In this document: positions 9,483-15,723 of the stretch, piece after piece
Position numbering within the stretch: position 1 is the first letter of the stretch
Layout: each line of letters begins with the position of its first letter
Assembly: GCA_024743255.1 (NCBI GenBank)
Contig: JANSWY010000017.1
Location: 1 to 64,000 of the forward strand
Reading direction: 5' to 3'
DNA: 64,000 nucleotides
From: a bacterium
GTDB taxonomy: Bacteria > Bacteroidota > Bacteroidia > Cytophagales > Cyclobacteriaceae
Translations under genes and position numbers: made by a program
The notes under the pieces: generated by a model
What the model saw: the letters and a program-made list of their open reading frames with translations, nothing else
The model's database searches: none
Told to the model about the DNA's origin: nothing

Positions 9483-10682
9483 ATGTACAGTGCCGTAATT
9501 ATTGGTGGGGGAATTGTGGGATTAGCTACTGCTTTGAAAATCAAGCAAGCCAATCCAACCATCAAACTTGCTATCATAGAAAAAGAAAGCGAACTCGCTA
9601 CACATCAAACAGGTCACAATAGTGGCGTGATACATTCTGGTATTTACTATAAACCAGGAAGTATGAAGGCCAGAAACTGCATTGATGGATATAATCAACT
9701 GATTGATTTCTGCAATCAGGAAGAGATACCATACGAATTATGTGGGAAGGTAATAGTAGCCACTTCAAATGATGAATTACCTGCTTTAGACAATATCTAT
9801 AAGAGAGGGAACGAAAATGGACTTTCTGATCTTAAGATGTTGGAAGAAGGTGAATTAAAAGAAATTGAACCTCATGTAAATGGAGTGAAGGGAATATTTG
9901 TTCCTCAAACAGGAATCATTGATTATGTAAGAGTGGCGAATAAATACGCTGAAATAGTAAGACACTTTAGTGGTGAAATATTTCCCGGCACAAAGGTTCT
10001 TAAAATTAAGCCCAACAAAAACAACCGATTAATGACGGTTGTAACTAACAATAGAACATTCACAACTGGTCTTGTAATAAATTGTGCCGGACTATTCTCT
10101 GATAAAGTAGCTCAGATGGTAGGCGCGGATATTAATTATAAGATTATACCGTTCAGAGGTGAATACTATAAACTTTCTGACGAAAAGAGTGGCCTTGTTA
10201 AAAATCTGATTTACCCAGTTCCTGATCCTGCATTCCCATTCCTCGGTGTACATTTTACCAGGATGATTAATGGAGGAGTTGAAGCAGGACCAAATGCCGT
10301 TCTTGCTTTCAGAAGAGAAGGTTATAGAAAGACAGATATCAATATGGGTGAGCTAATGGGAAGTCTGGCCTGGCCTGGTTTTCGAAAAGTTGCTGGTAAA
10401 TATTGGAAAACAGGTATGGGTGAAATGTATCGTTCATTTTCTAAATCTGCATTCACCAAAGCGCTTCAAAAACTCATGCCAGAGATCACTAAAAAAGACC
10501 TTGTTCCAGGCGGAGCTGGTGTAAGAGCTCAGGCTTGTGACAGAGATGGGGGACTAATTGATGACTTTCTAATTTCCGAAGGAGAAAACTACATAAATGT
10601 ATGTAATGCTCCTTCTCCTGCAGCCACTTCATCCTTATCGATTGGTGAAACTGTTTCTGAATTAGTACTAAAGAGATTTTAA
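9483..10682 (+). CDS. lhgO: L-2-hydroxyglutarate oxidase
   Basis: The protein has 399 residues and begins with the FAD-binding Rossmann motif GGGIVGLATAL at residues 8-18. It continues with the family signature HNSGVIHSGIYYKPGS, and near the C terminus has AGVRAQACDRDG. This is the LhgO/L2HGDH branch of the DAO flavoprotein superfamily, which oxidises L-2-hydroxyglutarate to 2-oxoglutarate, a metabolite-repair reaction usually at the membrane and feeding the quinone pool. Length and motif order match the family. The rhodanese gene follows after 19 bases, so the two are probably co-transcribed. Confidence 0.9.
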   Translation: MYSAVIIGGGIVGLATALKIKQANPTIKLAIIEKESELATHQTGHNSGVIHSGIYYKPGSMKARNCIDGYNQLIDFCNQEEIPYELCGKVIVATSNDELPALDNIYKRGNENGLSDLKMLEEGELKEIEPHVNGVKGIFVPQTGIIDYVRVANKYAEIVRHFSGEIFPGTKVLKIKPNKNNRLMTVVTNNRTFTTGLVINCAGLFSDKVAQMVGADINYKIIPFRGEYYKLSDEKSGLVKNLIYPVPDPAFPFLGVHFTRMINGGVEAGPNAVLAFRREGYRKTDINMGELMGSLAWPGFRKVAGKYWKTGMGEMYRSFSKSAFTKALQKLMPEITKKDLVPGGAGVRAQACDRDGGLIDDFLISEGENYINVCNAPSPAATSSLSIGETVSELVLKRF

Positions 10683-10701
10683 AAGATAAATAGTATATAA
10701 A

Positions 10702-11031
10702 ATGGCAAATGTGATTAAAGAGATTACTGTTACAGAGCTTAAAGAGTGGAGAGATGCTGGCAAAGATTTCCAGCTAATTGATGTAAGAGAGCCAAATGAA
10801 TATGAAGTAGCCAACATTGATGGTGAACTTATTCCTTTAAGCACAGTTTCTGAAAACGCTGATAAAGTATCAAAAGACAAACCTGTTGTAGTACACTGCA
10901 GAAGTGGAAAAAGAAGTGCTAACGCGATAGCAGTACTTCAAATGGATCATGATTTTGATAATCTATACAATTTAAAAGGAGGAATACTTGCTTGGTCAGA
11001 TGAAATTGATCCTAGTATACCAAAGTACTAA
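10702..11031 (+). CDS. Single-domain rhodanese-like protein
   Basis: 109 residues forming one rhodanese domain with no signal peptide. DVREPNEYEVANIDG is the conserved CH2A region, and the active-site loop is HCRSGKRSANA, with Cys at about residue 74 in a six-residue CRSGKR loop typical of sulfurtransferases of the GlpE/PspE type. It would carry persulfide sulfur in the cytoplasm. It follows lhgO in the same transcription direction. The DnaA-box-like array starts only 3 bases after its stop codon, and no terminator is seen between the gene and the array. Confidence 0.85.
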   Translation: MANVIKEITVTELKEWRDAGKDFQLIDVREPNEYEVANIDGELIPLSTVSENADKVSKDKPVVVHCRSGKRSANAIAVLQMDHDFDNLYNLKGGILAWSDEIDPSIPKY

Positions 11032-11033
11032 AT

Positions 11034-11087
11034 TGTGGATAACACGTGCATAACTACGTGGAAATCAGGTGGTAAACTCGTGGAAAA
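11034..11087. other. Phased array of five DnaA-box-like nonamers (candidate replication origin element)
   Basis: A perfect DnaA box TGTGGATAA lies at 11034-11042 and is followed in the same orientation by CGTGCATAA (11045), CGTGGAAAT (11057), GGTGGTAAA (11068) and CGTGGAAAA (11079). Start-to-start distances are 11, 12, 11 and 11 bases, leaving 2-3 bases between boxes. One strong box followed by same-orientation weak boxes with 2-base gaps is how the DnaA-assembly arms of E. coli oriC are built. A very AT-rich stretch lies at 11520-11585. It could be oriC, a DnaA-titrating site or a DnaA-controlled promoter of the following RNA. No dnaA gene is in the window. Confidence 0.5.
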
Positions 11088-11104
11088 CATTACATCAGAA
11101 AGAC

Positions 11105-11134
11105 TTGACATTAAGCTTTGAATAGCTACCTTTA
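11105..11134 (+). promoter_or_regulatory. Promoter of candidate ncRNA
   Basis: TTG at 11105-11107 and TACCTTTA at 11127-11134 with a 19-base gap fit the Bacteroidota -33/-7 pattern (TTTG, TAnnTTTG). No open reading frame of usual size follows before the terminator at 11361-11398. Confidence 0.5.
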
Positions 11135-11139
11135 TTAAA

Positions 11140-11398
11140 CCAAGTAAGGGGATCAAGGACGATCCGAATGGAGAGGCGAAGTTAAGAATGAAACTTGGAA
11201 ATTCACTACTTCTTACGGGATTTAGTGTCGGAAAAAGATGATTTTTTAATTTGGTTAAAGTTGGACGGTTTGAGCTCTTAGGGGGGCATACCGAAAAATG
11301 CAGTTCTTAAATACTCAGACTTGGAATTTGATAGTTTCCCACGGGGCACTATCAAATAAGACGGGTTCCGTTGAATTTCAATGGAGCCCGTTTTTTTT
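11140..11398 (+). ncRNA. Candidate structured non-coding RNA, about 260 nt
   Basis: The segment is bounded by a good promoter and a strong terminator and has no convincing coding sequence. Visible pairing includes CCAAGT (11140-11145) with ACTTGG (11193-11198) closing a domain that contains the hairpin GGATC-AAGGAC-GATCC, GCAT/ATGC around 11287-11301, and a nine-base-pair hairpin TTTGATAGT (11327-11335) with ACTATCAAA (11348-11356), directly followed by the terminator. I compared it by eye with tmRNA, RNase P RNA and SRP RNA and found none of their conserved cores. 6S RNA remains possible. A 17-codon frame starting at the ATG at 11189 is probably chance. Confidence 0.45.
11361..11398 (+). terminator. 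Strong Rho-independent terminator
   Basis: ACGGG at 11361-11365 pairs with CCCGT at 11387-11391, extended inward by TTCCGTTGA against TCAATGGAG with G-U pairs, and followed by eight T. It ends the candidate RNA rather than a protein gene. Confidence 0.85.
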
Positions 11399-11457
11399 GT
11401 TGTCAGTTGTCAGTTATCTGTTGTGAGAAAAAAAACAGACAACAGATAACTGACAAC
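11399..11457. repeat. Inverted heptamer repeat with 19-bp perfect arms
   Basis: The left half is four tandem 7-mers: GTTGTCA, GTTGTCA, GTTATCT, GTTGTGA (11399-11426). The right half is the reverse complement order, AGACAAC, AGATAAC, TGACAAC (11437-11457). Bases 11406-11424 and 11439-11457 form perfect 19-base arms around an A-rich 14-base spacer. Seven-base periodicity is also seen at 54370-54439. Confidence 0.8.
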
Positions 11458-11526
11458 AGCTTCCCTAACACAATTCAATTCCCCTACTCTACAAACTCTC
11501 ATTACTACCACCATCGTTCAGTAACA

Positions 11527-11570
11527 ATTAAATTTACATTTAGAAATATTATTATTAAATTTACATTTAG
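11527..11570 (+). promoter_or_regulatory. 17-bp direct repeat upstream of padR (candidate PadR operator)
   Basis: ATTAAATTTACATTTAG occurs at 11527-11543 and again at 11554-11570, 27 bases apart, within very AT-rich DNA ending 19 bases before the padR start. Autoregulation by PadR at these sites is an inference; the region could equally act as an unwinding element for the DnaA-box array. Confidence 0.5.
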
Positions 11571-11589
11571 TAATTAAATAATCAATCCT

Positions 11590-11925
11590 ATGAGAGAATA
11601 TCAACTAGGTGAATTCGAGGAAATTGTTTTGCTTACTGTAGCTATTCTTTATGAAGACGCCTATGGTGTAAGCATCAGGCACGAAATCGAGTCCAGGCTT
11701 GATAGAAAAGTTAGTGTAAGCGCATTACAAACTGCTTTAAGAAGAATGGAAAAAAAGGGTTATCTGGAATCTGAATTTGGTGAAGCAACAGCCATAAGAG
11801 GAGGAAAACGAAAACGATTCTTTAGAGTAACCAAACTTGGCAAAAACGCCCTGGATCACGCAAAAACAACAAGAGACTTACTGTGGGCTGCTGTTCCCAA
11901 TGTTGCATTTGAATTCGATAAATAA
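11590..11925 (+). CDS. PadR-family transcriptional regulator
   Basis: 111 residues with the PadR winged helix: LGEFEEIVLLTVAIL as first helix, YGVSIRHEIESR, then SALQTALRRMEKKGYLES as recognition helix, and the wing GGKRKRFFRVTKLG. In Bacteroidota such short PadR proteins commonly sit just before MacB/FtsX-type permeases carrying a prefix domain, exactly as here, where 3 bases separate the genes. It probably represses the two-gene unit, with the direct repeats at 11527-11570 as candidate binding sites. Confidence 0.9.
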   Translation: MREYQLGEFEEIVLLTVAILYEDAYGVSIRHEIESRLDRKVSVSALQTALRRMEKKGYLESEFGEATAIRGGKRKRFFRVTKLGKNALDHAKTTRDLLWAAVPNVAFEFDK

Positions 11926-11928
11926 TTC

Positions 11929-14586
11929 ATGGAGCACCTTCCCCCTAAGCGAATTACCGCATTTTTGGAATGGTTCATTAACCCGGATTACCTGGAAGAT
12001 ATTTCAGGAGATCTGGAAGAAGAATATCAAATCTATTTTAGAAATCATTCCTTAAGCAAAACCAGGTTATGGTACACCTGGCAGGTCATCCGTCTGTTTC
12101 GTCCAGCAATGATGAAAGTCTGGACTCCCTTTAGAAAACTCAAAATACAAATAGACATGGTTAAAAACTACATCAAAATCGGAATGCGGAACATTTGGAA
12201 GTTCAAAGCCTCCGCAGCTATCAATCTTATAGGCCTCAGTACTGGCCTGGCATCATTTATACTGATCGCGCTCTTTGTCATAGATGAATTAAGCTATGAT
12301 CAGCATCATGAAAACAAAGATGAGATATTTCGGGTCACTGTCAAGAATTATAATAGCGATGGGTCAATGTCCAGACAATGGGCATTTGCGAGTGCGGGAC
12401 ATGCACCTAGAATTAAAGAAGACTTCCCTGAGGTCACCCACGCTACCAGGTTCTTCCCATGGGCATTTCCTGATATCTTAATTGGAGATTCCAGGTTCCC
12501 ACAGGAGCAAGTGATCTTCACTGATCCAGACGTGTTTGATGTATTCACCATTCCATTCATCATTGGAAACGCAGAGACAGCTTTCAATGATATTAAATCT
12601 ATTGTGATATCCGAAAGTGCAGCTATCAAACTTTATGGAAACAACTGGAGAGAAATGGATTTACTTTCTAAGACGGTCAAATTAGAAAGCCGTGGACAGA
12701 GTATGTTATTCAACTTAACAGGAGTATATGAAAACATGCCCGAACAGCAACATTTCCACTTCGAATATTTAGCTCCTTTCGCCATTTACGCGGCAATTGC
12801 TGGTGATCAAGCGGTTAATAACGTTGGAGGAAACTACAATTACCTCACATATGTCAAAACTGTAAAGGGAACTCAGCCTGAGTCAATGGAAGCAAGAAGT
12901 AATGAATTCTTTGATAAATACATACAGCCATTTAATGGAAGAAAGGCAAGTGAGTTCTACGATTTTGTATTTCAACCGCTTACTTCTATCCATTTGAATT
13001 CCAATATCCAGGGGGAGATCGAAAATAATGGCAGTTTACAACAAGTATATATTTTCTCGGTAGTAGGAATATTAGTTCTTATTATAGCTTGTATAAACTA
13101 TATGAACCTTGCTACTGCAAAGTATTCCAGAAGAATGAAGGAAATTGGAGTGCGTAAAGTGGTAGGAGCGAATAAAAAATCTTTGTTCGCGCAGTTTATA
13201 ACAGAATCATTCCTTATTACAATGATTTCATTAGTAGTTGGAATTGTTCTTGTCTTCCTTGCCCTGCCCTATCTGAATGATTATGTCAGTAAAAATTTAA
13301 CATTTGGAATTTTTGAAGACTTTAAGCTAGTGATTCTCATAATTGTATTGATGATCGGAGTTGGGTTTATTGCAGGGTTTTATCCAGCTATTTATTTATC
13401 AGCTAAAAACACAATTGTTTCCTTAAAAGGAGAGTCAGGTATGACTTATAACAGATTCAACTTTAGGTCAGCCTTAGTGACTTTTCAATATGTAGTTGCT
13501 GTTGGACTCATCTTTGCATTGATAGTTGTAAACTCCCAAATATCCTTCATTTTCAATTCTGACCCTGGATATGATAAGGATCAAATGCTCAATATTTCAG
13601 CATTCCGATTAGGAGACAAGGCTGATCTGTTAAAGAATGAACTAATTAATCACCCCAATATTGACAAAGGAACCATATCATCCAGAATTCCTTCAGGCAC
13701 ATTAGCAGATTCACAAGGAGCTCAGTTTTACAAAGGAGATTCTGCTCAAGCTCTTAGCTTCAGGCTTCCGTATATCAGAGTTGATGAGGACTTTGCATCA
13801 ACTTTTGGTCTGGAATTAGTTGCTGGTGAGGACTTTCAGTCTTATATGGACGTAGACTCTTTGGGCTATTATATTATCAATGAAGCAACTGTTAAAGCAA
13901 TGGGGATTCAAGATCCTAATGAAATAATTGGGAAGAAGCTTCGATATGGTGGAGTGGATGGACAAATATACGGAGTGGTTAAAGACTTCCATTTTGAATC
14001 AATTCACACTCCTATCAAACCGATGTTACTTCAAAAAACTAAGAATAGTCTCTATAGAATTACTGTGAAAATGAAAGGGCAAAATATCAAAGAGACTTTA
14101 AAGTTTGTTGAAGATAAATGGACAGAAATTGATCCCATCAACTCAATTTCCTATCGCTTCCTTGACGAAAGCTTCGAGCAGCAATATGAAGCTGAACAAC
14201 GACTAAGTACATTATTTAAAGTGCTCACAGGGCTGGTAATTCTTATTAGCTGTCTTGGTATGTTAGGTCTGGTCTCATTTATTATTGAAAGAAAAACCAA
14301 AGAAATAGGAATCAGAAAAGTACTTGGAGCGTCTATTCAAAATCTGATGTGGTTGGTCTCTAGAAATTTCCTTGCTCCTATCATCCTTGCTGCAGTTATT
14401 GCACTACCAATTGGCTTTTGGTTAATGAATAACTGGTTGGAGCAATTCGCTTATCAATTCGAATTTGGTCTTTTTGTTTTTGCAGGGCCACTCCTGATTA
14501 TTGCTGCAATCACATTATTAACAATTGGATATCGAGCTTTAAAAGCTAGTCTATTGAATCCTGTAGAGTGCCTAAGAGACGAATAA
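11929..14586 (+). CDS. MacB/FtsX-type ABC transporter permease with N-terminal prefix domain
   Basis: 885 residues. The first 75 or so form a soluble prefix domain (PPKRITAFLEWFINPDYLED, LEEEYQIYF) found on Bacteroidota permeases linked to PadR. Two FtsX/MacB modules follow, each with a large extracytoplasmic domain and a three-helix bundle; the cytoplasmic loops KEIGVRKVVGANKKSL and KEIGIRKVLGASIQNL are the coupling-helix signature EIGxRKxxGA. No ATPase gene is adjacent, so a distant ATPase must serve it if it is an active transporter. These proteins are usually linked to export or signalling of envelope stress; the substrate is unknown. A bidirectional terminator follows. Confidence 0.9.
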   Translation: MEHLPPKRITAFLEWFINPDYLEDISGDLEEEYQIYFRNHSLSKTRLWYTWQVIRLFRPAMMKVWTPFRKLKIQIDMVKNYIKIGMRNIWKFKASAAINLIGLSTGLASFILIALFVIDELSYDQHHENKDEIFRVTVKNYNSDGSMSRQWAFASAGHAPRIKEDFPEVTHATRFFPWAFPDILIGDSRFPQEQVIFTDPDVFDVFTIPFIIGNAETAFNDIKSIVISESAAIKLYGNNWREMDLLSKTVKLESRGQSMLFNLTGVYENMPEQQHFHFEYLAPFAIYAAIAGDQAVNNVGGNYNYLTYVKTVKGTQPESMEARSNEFFDKYIQPFNGRKASEFYDFVFQPLTSIHLNSNIQGEIENNGSLQQVYIFSVVGILVLIIACINYMNLATAKYSRRMKEIGVRKVVGANKKSLFAQFITESFLITMISLVVGIVLVFLALPYLNDYVSKNLTFGIFEDFKLVILIIVLMIGVGFIAGFYPAIYLSAKNTIVSLKGESGMTYNRFNFRSALVTFQYVVAVGLIFALIVVNSQISFIFNSDPGYDKDQMLNISAFRLGDKADLLKNELINHPNIDKGTISSRIPSGTLADSQGAQFYKGDSAQALSFRLPYIRVDEDFASTFGLELVAGEDFQSYMDVDSLGYYIINEATVKAMGIQDPNEIIGKKLRYGGVDGQIYGVVKDFHFESIHTPIKPMLLQKTKNSLYRITVKMKGQNIKETLKFVEDKWTEIDPINSISYRFLDESFEQQYEAEQRLSTLFKVLTGLVILISCLGMLGLVSFIIERKTKEIGIRKVLGASIQNLMWLVSRNFLAPIILAAVIALPIGFWLMNNWLEQFAYQFEFGLFVFAGPLLIIAAITLLTIGYRALKASLLNPVECLRDE

Positions 14587-14629
14587 TTAGGTAATAACTG
14601 AATTGCCTCTGCCAACAGCAAGTTTTATC

Positions 14630-14660
14630 AAAAGGGACTGACTAACATTGGTCCCTTTTT
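14630..14660. terminator. Bidirectional terminator
   Basis: AAAGGGAC (14631-14638) pairs with GTCCCTTT (14651-14658); T runs flank it in both directions. It separates the convergent permease and hydrolase genes. Confidence 0.8.
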
Positions 14661-14662
14661 CA

Positions 14663-15625
14663 TTAAACCAACTCAGATAAAAATTCCAATGCTCTTCGTT
14701 CACTCCAGGTGTGTTCATCGCCTGAAACCATAAAACCTACATGTCCTCCATGTTTTGGAGTTTCCAGGTATAAATACTCATGATCTTTTGCAAGTTCAAT
14801 TGGATAGCATTTGTCGCCTAACATTGGATCATTCAATGCGTTGACCAACAACACTGGCTTTTTAATATTTGGATAAAATTGATCTGATGTAGACTTCTTG
14901 TAGAAATCCATTCCGTTTTCAAATCCATGTAAGGGAGCGGTGAAACGATCATCCAACTCTTCAAACGTATCAATTTGCTCAGCATTGGTGACATCTATAT
15001 CAGGGTATTGTTCCGCTTTTGCAATTACTTTCTTAACTAACTTCTTGATAAACCTCCTTTTGTAAAACCAATTTGATCGCAGCAGCAACATTTCGACAGA
15101 ATTGTAAAGATTGCAAGGCACAGAAAACACGGAAGCTCCTACTATCTGTTCAGGCGCATTCTCTCCTTGTTCTCCTAAGAATTTTAAAGTAGTACTACCT
15201 CCCATTGAAAAGCCTACCAGGCCAATTTTTGAATATCCCTCTTCGATTGCTTTGTTGACTATAGCTTCATAATCATCCGTAACTCCATGGTGATAAAGTC
15301 GCTTATTCCTATTCATTTCACCACTGCAACTTCGATAATTCCATGCCAGAACATCCCAGCCATTTTCTGAAAATAGCTTAGCAGCCCCCATCACGTACGG
15401 TCTATTGGCACTACCCTCAAGGCCATGAGACACAATTACAACTTTATCATTGTTGTTTTTCAACCAATCAATATCAAGAAAATCTCCATCAGATAATTCA
15501 AGTCTTTCACGGCTATAATTGACGCCTTCAACTTTCCTGAAAGCGCTTGGATAAATGGTTTCGAAATGAGCATTTAGAAGTAACGCTGGTTTCTTTTTGT
15601 AAGATGATGTTTCAATGATTGGCAT
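14663..15625 (-). CDS. Alpha/beta hydrolase, YheT-like (AB hydrolase-4 family)
   Basis: The frame extends to 15646, but the ATG at 15625 (MPIIETSSYKKKPALLLN) gives the usual family N terminus of about 320 residues. The lid region NAHFETIYPSAFRK, the oxyanion strand VIVSHGLEGSANRPY and the nucleophile elbow GFSMGGS (Ser) match YheT-type hydrolases. The acid is expected at NALNDPMLG and the histidine at PKHGGHVGFM. Family members are poorly characterised carboxyl-ester hydrolases with no agreed substrate. It is a single gene, convergent with the permease and divergent from the TonB receptor. Confidence 0.85.
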   Translation of the reverse strand: MPIIETSSYKKKPALLLNAHFETIYPSAFRKVEGVNYSRERLELSDGDFLDIDWLKNNNDKVVIVSHGLEGSANRPYVMGAAKLFSENGWDVLAWNYRSCSGEMNRNKRLYHHGVTDDYEAIVNKAIEEGYSKIGLVGFSMGGSTTLKFLGEQGENAPEQIVGASVFSVPCNLYNSVEMLLLRSNWFYKRRFIKKLVKKVIAKAEQYPDIDVTNAEQIDTFEELDDRFTAPLHGFENGMDFYKKSTSDQFYPNIKKPVLLVNALNDPMLGDKCYPIELAKDHEYLYLETPKHGGHVGFMVSGDEHTWSERRALEFLSELV

Positions 15626-15685
15626 TCTGCAAAAATTAAGTAACAAAATTATTCCTGTGCGACATAAATAAACTAATTTCGGCAG

Positions 15686-15693
15686 TATTTTTG
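15686..15693 (+). promoter_or_regulatory. Candidate -7 box of the TonB receptor gene
   Basis: TATTTTTG matches TAnnTTTG exactly, 30 bases before the ATG at 15724. No clear -33 TTTG is seen. Confidence 0.35.
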
Positions 15694-15723
15694 CGGCCGT
15701 TGAGGGGAATAATAGAAGATTTG

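Noticed and set aside
11189-11242. 17-codon frame starting MKLGNSLLL inside the candidate RNA
   Set aside because: Too short, no ribosome binding site, and it overlaps predicted stems; more likely chance.
11140-11398. tmRNA, RNase P RNA or SRP RNA
   Set aside because: None of their conserved cores or, for tmRNA, the tRNA-like ends with TTCGA arm were found, so the region is left as an unnamed candidate RNA.
11399-11457. CRISPR array
   Set aside because: Units are 7 bases without spacers, and no cas genes are present.
11371-11577. 68-codon frame over the heptamer repeat
   Set aside because: It covers a terminator and an inverted repeat, with low-complexity translation and no start signal.
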